Counted from the first letter of the stretch, positions 1 through 9,216 are shown. The stretch is 64,000 nucleotides of DNA from Micromonospora cathayae (GCF_028993575.1 NZ_CP118615.1:3472001-3536000), one strand, 5' to 3'. Translations and numbers: made by a program. The notes: generated by a model from the letters alone, not told the origin.

Positions 1-1512
1 GTTGGTGGCCGGCAGACCGGCACGGTCCGGGCCGGGCTGGGTCGGCAGCACCGGTTCGTCGGCCGTCGCCGGGACCGCCTGACCGCCGGACCGGCGGACG
101 TCGATCACCTGGCCGGTGAGGTCGGAGAGGAGCACGTCCAGCGAGGCGCGGGCCACCGTCTCCGCCGCGAGCAGGGTGTGTTCGGGTTCCGCGCCGAACG
201 CCCGGGTACGCATCGGGGTGGCGGTGCGTTCCGGGTTGACGCAGTTGACCCGGACGCCGAACTCGGCCCACTCGTCGGCGAGCGCCTGGGTGAGGTTGAC
301 CAGCGCGGCCTTGGTCGCCGAGTAGAGCGCGTACCGGGCCCGCCCCCGGGTGTACGAGCTGGAGGTGTAGAGCAGCAGCTGACCCTTGGTCTGTTGCAGG
401 TACGGCAGCGCGTACCGGGCCACGGTCACCGGCCCGACGAAGTTGACCTGGAGCAGCCGGTCGATGGTGGCCTCGTCCATCTCGGCCAGCGCGCCCTTCT
501 CCAGGATGCCGGCGGTCACCACCACGTGGTCGATCCGGCCGGTGGCCTCGTACGCGGCGGTCAGCGCGGCCCGCACGTCGGCGTCGCGTTCCACGTGGGT
601 GCCGGTGGTGGAGCGGCTGACCGGGAAGACCTGTGCGCCGTGCCGGCGGGCCAGCTCGGTCAGCTCGTGCCCGATGCCGTAGCTGCCGCCGAAGACGACC
701 ATGGTCCGGCCGGTGAGTTCCTCGGTGTAGCGGGCCTCGTCGACCAGCCGGGGGACGCGGGCGGCGGCGAGCTGGAACAGCTTGTCGACCAGGTGCACGT
801 CGACCGGGTGGGTGACCTTGATGTTCTCGTCCGCGCCGTCGATCACCTTGATCGGTACGTCCGGCAGGTAGCGCAACACCACCCCGCAGTCGTCGGTGGC
901 GGCGAAGTGCGGGTCGTCGGCGGCGAGCCGGTACGCCTGCCGGATGGTGGGGGAGCGGAACGCCTGCGGGGTCTGGCCGCGCCGCAGCCGGGACCGGACC
1001 GGGATGCCGGTGATGCAGTCGTCGTCGTCGACCTCGACGATGGTGTCGGCCGAGGGGATCGCCACGTCCACCGCCGCGTACGTCCAGAGCGCGTTCACGC
1101 ACTCCCGGACGATCCGCCCGCTGACCAGGGGCCGGACCGCGTCGTGGAAGAGGACGTTGCAGTCGTCCGGGCCGATCAGGTCCAGCGCCAGCCGGGTGGT
1201 GTCGCTGCGGGTGTCGCCGCCGGCGACGACCCGGCGGACCTTGCGGAAGCCGGCGGCGTCGAGGATGCGCCGGGCGTCGTCGACGTACCCCGGGGCCATC
1301 AGCACGAGGATGTCGTCGATCTCGGGGGCCGCCTCGAACACCGCCACGGTGTGCTCGATGATCGGCTTACCGGCGATCTTGACGAGCTGTTTGGGGATGC
1401 CCAGGCCGACCCGGGAGCCTGTCCCGCCGGCCAGCACCACCGCCACCGTCCGCGCGGGCCGCCACGGTGCCTCCGTCGCGGTGCCGGATCCGGTCGGGTG
1501 GTCCTGCGTCAT
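1..1512 (-). CDS. Bifunctional cytidylyltransferase / short-chain dehydrogenase (Bcs1-like), 3' end beyond the window
   Basis: The gene starts at ATG 1512 with an AGGA motif just upstream and is still open at base 1 (504 codons visible). The N-terminal part is an IspD-type cytidylyltransferase: it has the LAGGTGSRVGLGIPKQ nucleotide-binding loop and the downstream HDAVRP and TPQAF motifs. The C-terminal part is an SDR domain with a GGSYGIG cofactor loop and a YSATK (YxxxK) active site. Known proteins with this order (Haemophilus Bcs1/Acs1) reduce ribulose 5-phosphate and make CDP-ribitol for teichoic-like polymers. By inference this enzyme supplies a CDP-alditol to the surface polymer exported by the adjacent ABC transporter. 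The alditol cannot be read from sequence. A perfect hairpin at 1614-1662 separates it from the upstream exporter genes, so it is probably its own transcription unit. Confidence 0.88.
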   Translation of the reverse strand, partial: MTQDHPTGSGTATEAPWRPARTVAVVLAGGTGSRVGLGIPKQLVKIAGKPIIEHTVAVFEAAPEIDDILVLMAPGYVDDARRILDAAGFRKVRRVVAGGDTRSDTTRLALDLIGPDDCNVLFHDAVRPLVSGRIVRECVNALWTYAAVDVAIPSADTIVEVDDDDCITGIPVRSRLRRGQTPQAFRSPTIRQAYRLAADDPHFAATDDCGVVLRYLPDVPIKVIDGADENIKVTHPVDVHLVDKLFQLAAARVPRLVDEARYTEELTGRTMVVFGGSYGIGHELTELARRHGAQVFPVSRSTTGTHVERDADVRAALTAAYEATGRIDHVVVTAGILEKGALAEMDEATIDRLLQVNFVGPVTVARYALPYLQQTKGQLLLYTSSSYTRGRARYALYSATKAALVNLTQALADEWAEFGVRVNCVNPERTATPMRTRAFGAEPEHTLLAAETVARASLDVLLSDLTGQVIDVRRSGGQAVPATADEPVLPTQPGPDRAGLPATN

Positions 1513-1613
1513 GGTCGATCCTCACTGATCCACGTCTGGTGCTGCGGTACGGCTGGCTCCGGCGTCCGGCTGCGGCGTCCGCCGGGGTGGGGCGTCGGTA
1601 CGGCCCGCGACGA

Positions 1614-1662
1614 CCAGTGGGCGTCCGACCGGCCACGCGGTGACCGGTCGGACGCCCACTGG
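1614..1662 (-). terminator. 19-bp perfect hairpin downstream of the exporter ATPase gene
   Basis: CCAGTGGGCGTCCGACCGG at 1614-1632 is the exact reverse complement of 1644-1662, with an 11-nt loop. It begins 8 nt beyond the stop codon of the ABC ATPase gene (stop at 1670-1672). No T-tract follows, as is usual for actinobacterial hairpin terminators. Confidence 0.75.
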
Positions 1663-1669
1663 CGGTGCG

Positions 1670-2488
1670 TCAGCGGCCGGCCATGTAGTCCTCGTACGCC
1701 CGGGTCACCTCGTCGGTGGGGCCGTCCATCCGGATCACCCCGGACTCCAGCCAGATCGACCGCTCGCAGGTGTCCCGGATCGAGCCGATCGAGTGGCTGA
1801 CCAGGAAGACGGTACCCGCGTCGGCGCGCAACTGGCGGATGCGCTGTTCGCTGCGGCGGCGGAACCGGGTGTCACCGGTGGCCAGCGCCTCGTCGATCAG
1901 CAGCACGTCGTGCTTCTTCGCGGCGGAGATGGAGAACCGCAGCCGGGCCTGCATGCCGGAGGAGTAGGTCCGCATCGGCAGCGAGGCGAAGTCGTCCCGG
2001 TCGTTGATGCCGGAGAAGGCGAGGATCTCCGGGGTGACCTTCTTGACCTGTTCCGGGGTCATGCCCATGGCCAGGCAGCCGAGCGCCACGTTGCGCTCGC
2101 CCGAGAGGTCGCCGAGCAGGGCGGCGTTGACGCCGAGCAGCGAGGGCTGGCCCTGGGTGTAGATCGCCCCCCGGTTGGTCGGCATCAGCCCGGCGATGGC
2201 CCGCAGCAGGGTCGACTTGCCGGAGCCGTTGCTGCCGATCAGGCCGATCGCCTCGCCCCGGTACGCGACGAAGCTGACGCCCTTGACCGCGTGCACCTCG
2301 CGCAGGGTGGGTCGCTGCTGCTGCCGGGTGACGATCCGCTTGAGGGCGGCGACCGGGGAACCCGCCCCGCCGCTGCCGGCCCCGTACACCCGGTAGATCA
2401 GGTGCGCGTTGTCCACGATCACCGTGGGGATGCGCTGCCCCACCGGCGTGGTGGTGGCACTCACCGGAACCGTGTTGAAATCAACCAC
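1670..2488 (-). CDS. Polysaccharide/teichoic acid ABC exporter, ATP-binding subunit (TagH-like)
   Basis: This is the nucleotide-binding subunit of an ABC-2 exporter that moves a lipid-linked surface polymer across the membrane. Visible motifs are Walker A GSNGSGKST (about residues 85-93), signature YSSGMQ and Walker B VLLIDEAL, followed by the switch region VSHS. I place the start at GTG 2488, giving 272 aa, because AGGAG lies 7 nt upstream; an in-frame ATG at 2524 lacks such support. This start overlaps the last codons of the permease gene (stop 2481-2483), so the two are translationally coupled. The length and the leader before the ATPase core match TagH/RfbE-type proteins. Confidence 0.93.
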   Translation of the reverse strand: MVDFNTVPVSATTTPVGQRIPTVIVDNAHLIYRVYGAGSGGAGSPVAALKRIVTRQQQRPTLREVHAVKGVSFVAYRGEAIGLIGSNGSGKSTLLRAIAGLMPTNRGAIYTQGQPSLLGVNAALLGDLSGERNVALGCLAMGMTPEQVKKVTPEILAFSGINDRDDFASLPMRTYSSGMQARLRFSISAAKKHDVLLIDEALATGDTRFRRRSEQRIRQLRADAGTVFLVSHSIGSIRDTCERSIWLESGVIRMDGPTDEVTRAYEDYMAGR

Positions 2489-3377
2489 GACCGTACTCCT
2501 GTTCGCCGCGCCAGAAGTAGACAAAGCCGCCCAGACCGACCAGTACCGCCCAGGCGGTCGCGAGCAGCCAGAGACGCGGCGCGGACGAGGTCAGCGGCGC
2601 GCCCTCCAGCAGCGCGTGCCGGACCAGCTCGATGTAGATCAACAGCGGGTTGAACTCCACCAGGGTGGCCAGCGCGCGGGGCAGGTTCTCGGCGAACGCC
2701 GCGACGCTGTACAGCACGCCGGAGGCGTACATCCAGGTCCGCATGACGAACGGCATGACCTGCTTCAGGTCGGTCATCTTGGCGCCCAGTCGGGCCAGGG
2801 CCAGGGCCAGCCCGACGTTGAAGATCGTCTGGAGCAGCATGGCCGGTAGCACCAGCAGCCACTCCAGGGTGATCGGCTCCCCGGTCACCAGCACGATCGC
2901 GACCAGCACGACCATGGCGGAGACCAGGTGCTGGAACTGGGTCAGGGTCACCGCGAAGGGCAGCGAGGCGCGGGGGAAGTGCAGCGCCCGGATCAGCCCG
3001 AGGTTGCCGGTGATCGCCTGGGTGCCGCCCAGCGCCACGCTCTGGGTGAAGTTGAACACGAACAGCCCGACGCAGAGGTACGCGATGAAGTTCGGGATGC
3101 CGGCCTTGGTGTTCAGGATCACGCCGAAGATCAGGTAGTACACCGCCGCGTTGGTCAGCGGGGTCAGCACCTGCCAGAGTCGGCCCAGGCGGGCCTGGCT
3201 GAACGAGGCGACCAGCTTGGCGTTCGCGTACGCCGCGATGAAGTGCCGGTAGGACCACAACTGCCGTGTGTACGCGGCGAAAGAGGGCCTCTTTCCGGCG
3301 ACGCTCAGTCCGTACCGGGCGGCAAGCTGTGCCCCGGTCAGTCCTGAATCGGCGTCGGCCACCGCCGTGTTGGCCAT
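2481..3377 (-). CDS. Polysaccharide/teichoic acid ABC exporter, permease subunit (TagG-like)
   Basis: This 298-aa integral membrane protein of the ABC-2 family pairs with the ATPase encoded immediately downstream. It has a hydrophilic N-terminal stretch of about 55 residues, then about six hydrophobic segments (for example near NAAVYYLIFGVIL and the MVVLVAIVLV region), and ends in a short charged tail. GGAG lies 9 nt before ATG 3377. A TetR-type gene is transcribed divergently from the same 152-bp intergenic region. As the only exporter in the locus, it is the likely exit route for the glycan built by genes at 4290-24186. Confidence 0.92.
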   Translation of the reverse strand: MANTAVADADSGLTGAQLAARYGLSVAGKRPSFAAYTRQLWSYRHFIAAYANAKLVASFSQARLGRLWQVLTPLTNAAVYYLIFGVILNTKAGIPNFIAYLCVGLFVFNFTQSVALGGTQAITGNLGLIRALHFPRASLPFAVTLTQFQHLVSAMVVLVAIVLVTGEPITLEWLLVLPAMLLQTIFNVGLALALARLGAKMTDLKQVMPFVMRTWMYASGVLYSVAAFAENLPRALATLVEFNPLLIYIELVRHALLEGAPLTSSAPRLWLLATAWAVLVGLGGFVYFWRGEQEYGRG

Positions 3378-3516
3378 GGTTGGGCGCTCCGATCTGTTCG
3401 GCGTTACGGGACCCGCGACGGCAGAGAGCGTGACCGGGACATGAACCGTCTTCGCTCCGTCGCTGCGTGGACCGTAGTGGAAAACACGTCGGGACGCAAC
3501 CGTACCGTCGCTGCGC

Positions 3517-3522
3517 TACATT
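3517..3522 (+). promoter_or_regulatory. -10 element for leaderless transcript of the TetR gene
   Basis: TACATT lies 7 nt before GTG 3530, so transcription would begin at or next to the start codon. No Shine-Dalgarno sequence is present. No convincing -35 box was found. Confidence 0.5.
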
Positions 3523-3529
3523 GTCTCAT

Positions 3530-4204
3530 GTGACGACCGAGAAAAGGCGTGCTCCAGCGGGTGCGGCGGTGCTCCGTGGTGAGATCACCACGGCGATCCG
3601 CCGTGCCGTGATGCAGGAACTCGCGGCGGTCGGCTACGGCCGGCTCTCGATCGAGGCGGTGGCCCGGCGGGCCGGGGTCAGCAAGACCGCCATCTACCGG
3701 CGCTGGAGTTCCAAGCTGGAACTGGTGCTGGAGATCGTCTCGGCGGCGGCCGGCAAGAGCCTGCCACTGCCGGACACCGGCGACCTCCGTGGTGATCTCG
3801 AACTGCTCTTCATGATCATGGCACGTGCGTTGCGTCACCCGTTGGCCGCACAGATCATTCCCGATCTGCTCGCCGAGGCCGCACGCAACCCCCAGATCGC
3901 CCAGACGCTCCAGACCGCGCTGCGGGCCAACCAGCGCGACATCGCCGGGCAGCTGCTCGGCCGGGCGATCGCCCGTGGGGAGCTCGCCCCCGACACCGAC
4001 CTCGACATCGCGGTCGACCTCATCGTCGGTCCGCTGTACTGGCGGCTGGCGGTGTCCCGGGCGCCACTGGCCGTGGAGGACCTGCCACGGATGGCGACGG
4101 CGGTCACCGCGGCCCTGGGGGTAGCATGCCAACCGGCTGGCCGGTCCGAACCGGACCTGACGTTGTCCAGTGTCGCCCCGAGTGCCGAATCCGGCCGGTC
4201 ATGA
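3530..4204 (+). CDS. TetR/AcrR family transcriptional regulator
   Basis: A 224-aa one-component repressor-type protein. Residues about 15-60 form the TetR helix-turn-helix (GYGRLSIEAVARRAGVSKTA, then IYRRW); the remainder is a helical ligand-binding domain of the usual TetR_C type. I chose GTG 3530 over the in-frame 3467 start because the extra N-terminus is not conserved-looking and a TACATT element ends 7 nt upstream. It is divergent from the TagGH exporter operon, and such pairs are often auto- and cross-regulated. Its ligand is unknown. Confidence 0.88.
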   Translation: MTTEKRRAPAGAAVLRGEITTAIRRAVMQELAAVGYGRLSIEAVARRAGVSKTAIYRRWSSKLELVLEIVSAAAGKSLPLPDTGDLRGDLELLFMIMARALRHPLAAQIIPDLLAEAARNPQIAQTLQTALRANQRDIAGQLLGRAIARGELAPDTDLDIAVDLIVGPLYWRLAVSRAPLAVEDLPRMATAVTAALGVACQPAGRSEPDLTLSSVAPSAESGRS

Positions 4205-4289
4205 CCTGTCCCGTGCCCCTCATCCCGGTTGCAGCGTGACCCGTTAGCATCCCGATCCGAACGAACGCCCCGTCGACAGGAGGAAGCCC

Positions 4290-5399
4290 ATGTCCGGGCT
4301 GAACGCAGAATTCATCCCACCAGCCCGCCCGGTAATCGGCGAGGCCGAGATCGACGCGGCGGTGCGGGTACTGCGCAGCGGACGCGTGGTGCAGGGCCCG
4401 GAGGTGGCCGCCTTCGAGGAGGAGTTCGGCGAGCTGGTCGCCGGCCGGCACTGTGTCGCGGTCAACTCCGGCACCTCGGCCCTCCAGCTCACCCTGATGG
4501 CCCTCGGGTTCGGCCCGGGTGACGAGATCATCGTCCCGTCGTTCTCCTTCGCCGCCAGCGCCAACAGCGTCCGGCTGGTCGGCGCGACGCCGGTCTTCGT
4601 CGACATCGAGCCCGGCAGTTTCTGCGTCGACCCGGCGGCGGTGGCCGCCGCGGTCACCCCGCGCACCGTCGCGATCATGCCGGTCCACCTGTACGGCCAC
4701 CCCGCCGCGATGGACCGGATCATGGAGATCGCCGAGAAGCACGGCCTGGCCGTCGTCGAGGACGCCGCCCAGGCGCACGGCGCGGCGCTCAACGGCAACC
4801 CGGTGGGCGCGTTCGGCACCGCCGGCTGCTTCAGCTTCTACCCGACCAAGAACATGCACTCGCTCGAGGGCGGCATGGTCACCACCGCCGACGCCGAGCT
4901 GGCCCGTACCCTGCGGCTGCTGCGCAACCAGGGCATGGAGCAGCGGTACGCCAACGAGATCGTCGGCGCGAACATGCGGATGACCGACGTCGCCGCCGCG
5001 ATCGGCCGGGTCCAGCTCCGCCAGCTCGCCGACTGGACCGAGCAGCGGCGGTCGAACGCCAAGTTCCTCGACTCCAAGATCACCTCGATGGTGACCCCGC
5101 CGGTGGCCGACAACGCCCGGCACGTCTACCACCAGTACACCGTCCGGGTGACCGGGGACCGGGACGCCGCCCAGCAGCGCCTCACCGAGCTGGGCATCGG
5201 CAACGCGGTCTACTACCCGACCCCGATCCACCGGCTCAAGCCGTACCTCACCGAGGACGGCAAGCCCGGCCCGTGGGAGCTGCCGGAGACCGAGCGGGCC
5301 GCCGCCGAGGTCGTCTCGCTGCCGGTGCACCCGTCGCTGAGCCCGGCCGACCTGGAGCGGATCGCCGAGGGCGCGAACATCGCCGGGGGTGCCCGATGA
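4290..5399 (+). CDS. DegT/DnrJ/EryC1 PLP aminotransferase, WbpE/WlbC-like
   Basis: A 369-aa sugar aminotransferase of PLP fold type I. The cofactor lysine is K187 in SFYPTKNMHSLEGG, and the pyridine-nitrogen aspartate is D158 in VVEDAAQAHG. AGGAGG sits 7 nt upstream of ATG 4290. Its stop codon overlaps the start of a Gfo/Idh dehydrogenase (ATGA), the same coupling expected of the WbpB/WbpE pair, which oxidises UDP-GlcNAcA at C3 and transaminates the 3-keto sugar. With the dehydrogenase (22279), acetyltransferase (23644) and epimerase (13171) in the same locus, a role in UDP-ManNAc(3NAc)A formation is the best inference. Other 3- or 4-amino sugars remain possible. Confidence 0.9.
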   Translation: MSGLNAEFIPPARPVIGEAEIDAAVRVLRSGRVVQGPEVAAFEEEFGELVAGRHCVAVNSGTSALQLTLMALGFGPGDEIIVPSFSFAASANSVRLVGATPVFVDIEPGSFCVDPAAVAAAVTPRTVAIMPVHLYGHPAAMDRIMEIAEKHGLAVVEDAAQAHGAALNGNPVGAFGTAGCFSFYPTKNMHSLEGGMVTTADAELARTLRLLRNQGMEQRYANEIVGANMRMTDVAAAIGRVQLRQLADWTEQRRSNAKFLDSKITSMVTPPVADNARHVYHQYTVRVTGDRDAAQQRLTELGIGNAVYYPTPIHRLKPYLTEDGKPGPWELPETERAAAEVVSLPVHPSLSPADLERIAEGANIAGGAR

Positions 5400-6433
5400 G
5401 CCAGGGACGCAAGCTGCGCGCCGGCCTGATCGGCCTCGGCGCGATGGGCCGCAACCACGGCCGGGTCCTCTCCGGCCTCGACGGCGTCGAGCTGGTCGGC
5501 ATCGTCGACCCCGCCGGCGACCCGAACGGCGTGCTCCGCGCCCCGGTCGTGCCGCAGCTCGACGACCTGCTCGCGCTCGGCATCGACTACGCGGTCGTGG
5601 CCTGCCCCACCGCGCTGCACGAGCAGGTCGGTCTGGAGCTGGCCCGTAACGGCGTCTGCGCGCTGATCGAGAAGCCGCTGGCCCAGTCCGTCGAGGCGGC
5701 CAGCCGGCTGGTGGACGCCTTCGAGAGCGCCGGCCTGGTGGCCGGGGTCGGGCACATCGAGCGGTACAACCCGGCCCTGCAGAACCTGCGGACCCGGCTG
5801 GAGGCCGGCGAGCTGGGCGAGGTGTTCCAGGTGGTCACCCGACGCCAGGGGCCGTTCCCGCACCGCATCGCCGACGTCGGCGTGGTGATGGACCTCGCCA
5901 CCCACGACATCGACCTCACCGCCTGGGTGACCGGCCACGACTACGCCTCGGTCTCGGCCCGCACCGTGTCGCGCAGCGGCCGGCTGCACGAGGACATGGT
6001 CGCCGTGGTCGGGCAGCTCACCGACGGCACGATGGTCAACCACCTGGTGAACTGGCTGAGCCCGCTCAAGGAGCGGTCCACCGTCATCACCGGTGACAAG
6101 GGCTGCTTCGTCGCCGACACGCTCACCGCCGACCTGACCTTCTACGCCAACGCGGCCATCGACACCGAGTGGGAGGCGCTGCGGGCCTTCCGGGGCGTCG
6201 CCGAGGGCGACATGGTCCGGTACGCCATCCCGAAGCGCGAGCCGCTGCTGGTCGAGCACGAGCGGTTCCGGGACGCGGTCGAGGGCAAGGAAAGCGACAT
6301 CGTCACCCTCCGGCAGGGCCTGCGTACCGTCCAGGTGGCGGCGGCGCTGCTGCGCTCGGCGACCGACGGCAGCACGGTCGACGTCCGTCGCGGTGACCCG
6401 TCCGTCGCCACGGAGGTCGTCGTCCCGAGCTGA
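5396..6433 (+). CDS. Gfo/Idh/MocA family sugar 3-dehydrogenase, WbpB/WlbA-like
   Basis: A 345-aa NAD(P)-dependent oxidoreductase. The N-terminal Rossmann loop is GLIGLGAMGRNH (about residues 10-21); the EKPLAQS motif, with the catalytic lysine of the family, and a GHIERYNPA segment follow. The C-terminal alpha/beta domain contains DLATHDIDL. The ATG at 5396 overlaps the aminotransferase stop by 4 nt, so both are made together. In the WbpB/WlbA reaction the enzyme oxidises C3 of UDP-GlcNAc uronic acid to give the aminotransferase substrate. The substrate is assigned from operon partners, not from residues. Confidence 0.88.
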   Translation: MSQGRKLRAGLIGLGAMGRNHGRVLSGLDGVELVGIVDPAGDPNGVLRAPVVPQLDDLLALGIDYAVVACPTALHEQVGLELARNGVCALIEKPLAQSVEAASRLVDAFESAGLVAGVGHIERYNPALQNLRTRLEAGELGEVFQVVTRRQGPFPHRIADVGVVMDLATHDIDLTAWVTGHDYASVSARTVSRSGRLHEDMVAVVGQLTDGTMVNHLVNWLSPLKERSTVITGDKGCFVADTLTADLTFYANAAIDTEWEALRAFRGVAEGDMVRYAIPKREPLLVEHERFRDAVEGKESDIVTLRQGLRTVQVAAALLRSATDGSTVDVRRGDPSVATEVVVPS

Positions 6434-6522
6434 CCGGGCGGCGGCACCCACCCGGGACGGCCGGCGCGGGCCAGGTACCCCCGGACACCAGCGTCAACCT
6501 CTCGCTACAGAAGGGACCGTGC

Positions 6523-9135
6523 ATGGCACCGTCCGCTCGTCGACCCCGGCTCGCGGTCATCGTCGCCAACGGCATCACCGGGGACTCCCGGGTCCAGAAG
6601 ATCGCCATCGCGGCGGCCCGGGACGGTTGGGACGTCACCCTGATCGGCGCCGGGGGCACCCGCGTCAAGCGGACCCGCATGGGTCCGATCGAGGTCGTCC
6701 GACTGCCGGTCCGGTCACACATGCGGCAGGAGTTGACCGGGCACCCGCTACGGCGCAAGGTCACCCAGTTCGGCATCAGCGACAAGCAGGCCCTGGCCCG
6801 TCGCCGGGCCATCCACCAGGCGTGGGTACGCCAGGTGACCGCCGAGATCGGCTGGCTCCGCGGCGACCAGCGCCAGTCCGGCGCCCGGAAGCTGCTGTCC
6901 CTGCCGCCGAGCCGGGCACTGGGCGCGGTGGTCCGGGTCCGCCGGGCCGCGCACAAGTTCCGGGAGCGGGCGTTCGGCTGGGAGCAGGCGCAGGCGAAGA
7001 ACCCGAAGCCGACGGGCAACTGGCGGCGGGACTGGCCCCAGCTGCTCGACCTCGACCTGGCCTTCGGCCCGTTCATCGAGGAGCTGAAGCCGGACCTGAT
7101 CCACGCCAACGACATCACGATGATCAACACGGCGGCGCTCAGCGTGGCCCGGATGCGGGCCCGTGGCGAGAAGGTCGCCTGGATCTACGACGCCCACGAG
7201 TACGTGCCGGGCGTCGACTGGCCCAAGCCGGAGATGTCCACCGCGTTCCCCGGCGTCGAACGCGAGTACATCCGCCGGGCCGACGCGGTGGTCACCGTCT
7301 CCCCGGAGATCGCCGAGCGGCTCCGGGCCGACTACAAGCTGCCCGAGCCGCCGCTGGTCGTCCGGAACACCCCGATCCGGGAGTCGGTCGGCGCGCTGTC
7401 CGACCGGCCCTCGGTCCGGGCCGCCGCCGGGGTGGGCGAGGACGTGCCGCTGCTGGTCTACTCCGGCTGGCTCTCCGCCGAACGGGGCCTCGGCACGGCC
7501 GTCAACGCCCTCACCGACCTGCCCGGGTTCCACCTGGCGATCGTCTCCGGCCGGACCAGCCCCGAGCTGGAGTTCCTGCTCAACCGCGCGGAGGAGATCG
7601 GCGTCCGGGACCGCATCCACGTGGTGCCCTATGTGGCCCAGCACGCGGTACCGGACTACCTCTCCACCGCCGACCTCGGGCTGATCTGCTCCAAGCGGAC
7701 CCTCAACTACGAGCTGTCGCTGCCCACCAAGCTCGCCGAGTACCTGCACGCCGGCATCCCGGTGGTCGCCAGCGACGTCAAGACCCTCGGCGAGTTCGTC
7801 TCCCGGCACCAGGTCGGCACGGTCTTCCGCTCCGACGACCACGCCAGTTTCGTCGCCGCCGTCGGGCAGGCCATGGCCGGCCGGGACGAGCTGCGGGCCC
7901 GGATCGTCGAGCCGATCCTGCGCGAGCTGTCCTGGGAGGAGCAGAGCGCCGGGCTGATGCGGCTCTACCGGCAGGTCGCCGCGGTCGCGCCGGCCGAGCC
8001 GCGGCCCGAGGTGCCGTGGACGGTGGAGGAGCACGCCGGCCCACCGCCGGTCGACACCACCGTCGCCGACCGGCCGCTGGACGCCTGGCGGCCGCTCGGC
8101 CAGACCCGGGTACGGCTCGGGCTCGGCCCGGCCAACTACGCCGGCCAGGCGGCGGCGTTCGCGCAGGCCATCTGCCAGAGCAACCCGGACGTGTCGGCCG
8201 AGGTGGTGATGCGCAAGGGCCCCACCACGTTCGTCTTCCCGGCGGACGTCTACCTCGACCTGTCCCGGATCAACGACGTGGACTTCCAGGTCGAGCAGGT
8301 CCAGCGGATCGTCGGCCGGTACACGCACCTGGTGGTGGACGCCTTCCTGCCGGTCTTCGGCTACCTCAACGGCGACAACATCGAGGGTGACCTGCCGGCG
8401 CTGCGCCGGGCCAACATCAAGGTGGCGCTGCTCGCCCACGGCAGCGAGATCCGGCACCCCGGACGGCATCTGGAGCGGCACGAGTTCTCGCTGTTCCGGG
8501 ACGCCCCCGAGGGGGTGGCCGAACGCCTCACCAAGCGGGCCGAACGCAACCGCCGGGTCGCCGAGGAGAGCGGGCTGCCGCTCTTCGTGACCACGCCGGA
8601 CCTGCTGGAGGACCTGCCGACGGCGACCTGGGCACCCCAGGTGGTCGACGTGGCGAGCTGGGCCAGCGACCACCCGGTGATGGAGCGGCCCCGTCCGGTG
8701 GTGCTGCACGCGCCGTCGGCCCGGTGGACCAAGGGCACCGACCGGATCCTGCCCACCCTGCAGGAGCTGCACGACAAGCGGGCCATCGAACTGAAGCTGG
8801 TCGAGGGCGTCCCCTGGGAGGAGATGCGGGAGCTGGTCCGCACCGCCGACATCGTCCTCGACCAGTTCGCCACCGGGGCGTACGGGACCTTCGCCGTGGA
8901 GGCGATGGCGGCCGGCCGGCCGGTGGTCGCGTTCCTCAACGAGGCGATGCACGCCCGGTTCGGCGCGCACCCGCCGATCGTCAACGCCACCCCCGGTTCG
9001 TTGCGCAAGGCGATCGAGTCGCTGCTCGACGACCGGGACCGGGCGGCCGGCATCGGTGCGGCCTCCGTCCGGTACGCGCGGGACGTGCACGACGGCCGGC
9101 GTACCGCGAGTGTCTTCGAGGACTTCCTGACCTGA
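6523..9135 (+). CDS. Two-domain glycosyltransferase (fused GT4-type modules)
   Basis: An 870-aa cytoplasmic protein with two GT-B-like halves. Residues 1 to about 485 start with VIVANGITGDSRVQKIA, the same opening seen in the two GTs at 17395 and 19095, and contain the WIYDAHEY and PTKLAEYLHAGIPVV segments typical of GT4 nucleotide-sugar sites. After a proline-rich linker (about 485-525) a second half runs to the end, with HGSEIRHPGRH and a GTFAVEAMAAGRPVV donor-site segment. The fusion suggests two successive sugar additions, or one catalytic and one acceptor-binding half. AAGGGA precedes ATG 6523. A 16-bp hairpin terminator follows at 9155-9190. Confidence 0.85.
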   Translation: MAPSARRPRLAVIVANGITGDSRVQKIAIAAARDGWDVTLIGAGGTRVKRTRMGPIEVVRLPVRSHMRQELTGHPLRRKVTQFGISDKQALARRRAIHQAWVRQVTAEIGWLRGDQRQSGARKLLSLPPSRALGAVVRVRRAAHKFRERAFGWEQAQAKNPKPTGNWRRDWPQLLDLDLAFGPFIEELKPDLIHANDITMINTAALSVARMRARGEKVAWIYDAHEYVPGVDWPKPEMSTAFPGVEREYIRRADAVVTVSPEIAERLRADYKLPEPPLVVRNTPIRESVGALSDRPSVRAAAGVGEDVPLLVYSGWLSAERGLGTAVNALTDLPGFHLAIVSGRTSPELEFLLNRAEEIGVRDRIHVVPYVAQHAVPDYLSTADLGLICSKRTLNYELSLPTKLAEYLHAGIPVVASDVKTLGEFVSRHQVGTVFRSDDHASFVAAVGQAMAGRDELRARIVEPILRELSWEEQSAGLMRLYRQVAAVAPAEPRPEVPWTVEEHAGPPPVDTTVADRPLDAWRPLGQTRVRLGLGPANYAGQAAAFAQAICQSNPDVSAEVVMRKGPTTFVFPADVYLDLSRINDVDFQVEQVQRIVGRYTHLVVDAFLPVFGYLNGDNIEGDLPALRRANIKVALLAHGSEIRHPGRHLERHEFSLFRDAPEGVAERLTKRAERNRRVAEESGLPLFVTTPDLLEDLPTATWAPQVVDVASWASDHPVMERPRPVVLHAPSARWTKGTDRILPTLQELHDKRAIELKLVEGVPWEEMRELVRTADIVLDQFATGAYGTFAVEAMAAGRPVVAFLNEAMHARFGAHPPIVNATPGSLRKAIESLLDDRDRAAGIGAASVRYARDVHDGRRTASVFEDFLT

Positions 9136-9154
9136 CCGGTTCCACCCATACGAA

Positions 9155-9190
9155 ACGGGGGCGGCCAGCGGTGACGCTGGCCGCCCCCGT
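9155..9190. terminator. 16-bp perfect hairpin between convergent genes
   Basis: ACGGGGGCGGCCAGCG at 9155-9170 pairs exactly with 9175-9190 around the tetraloop GTGA. It lies between the convergent stops at 9135 and 9217, so it can serve both strands. No T-tract follows. Confidence 0.82.
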
Positions 9191-9216
9191 CGCGTCGTGG
9201 CGCGGGAAACGACGGG

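Noticed and set aside
178..1800. Long open frame on the plus strand over the cytidylyltransferase gene
   Set aside because: Its translation is Arg/Gly/Pro-rich low-complexity sequence with no domain, while the opposite strand encodes clear IspD and SDR motifs. Such antisense frames are common in high-GC DNA.
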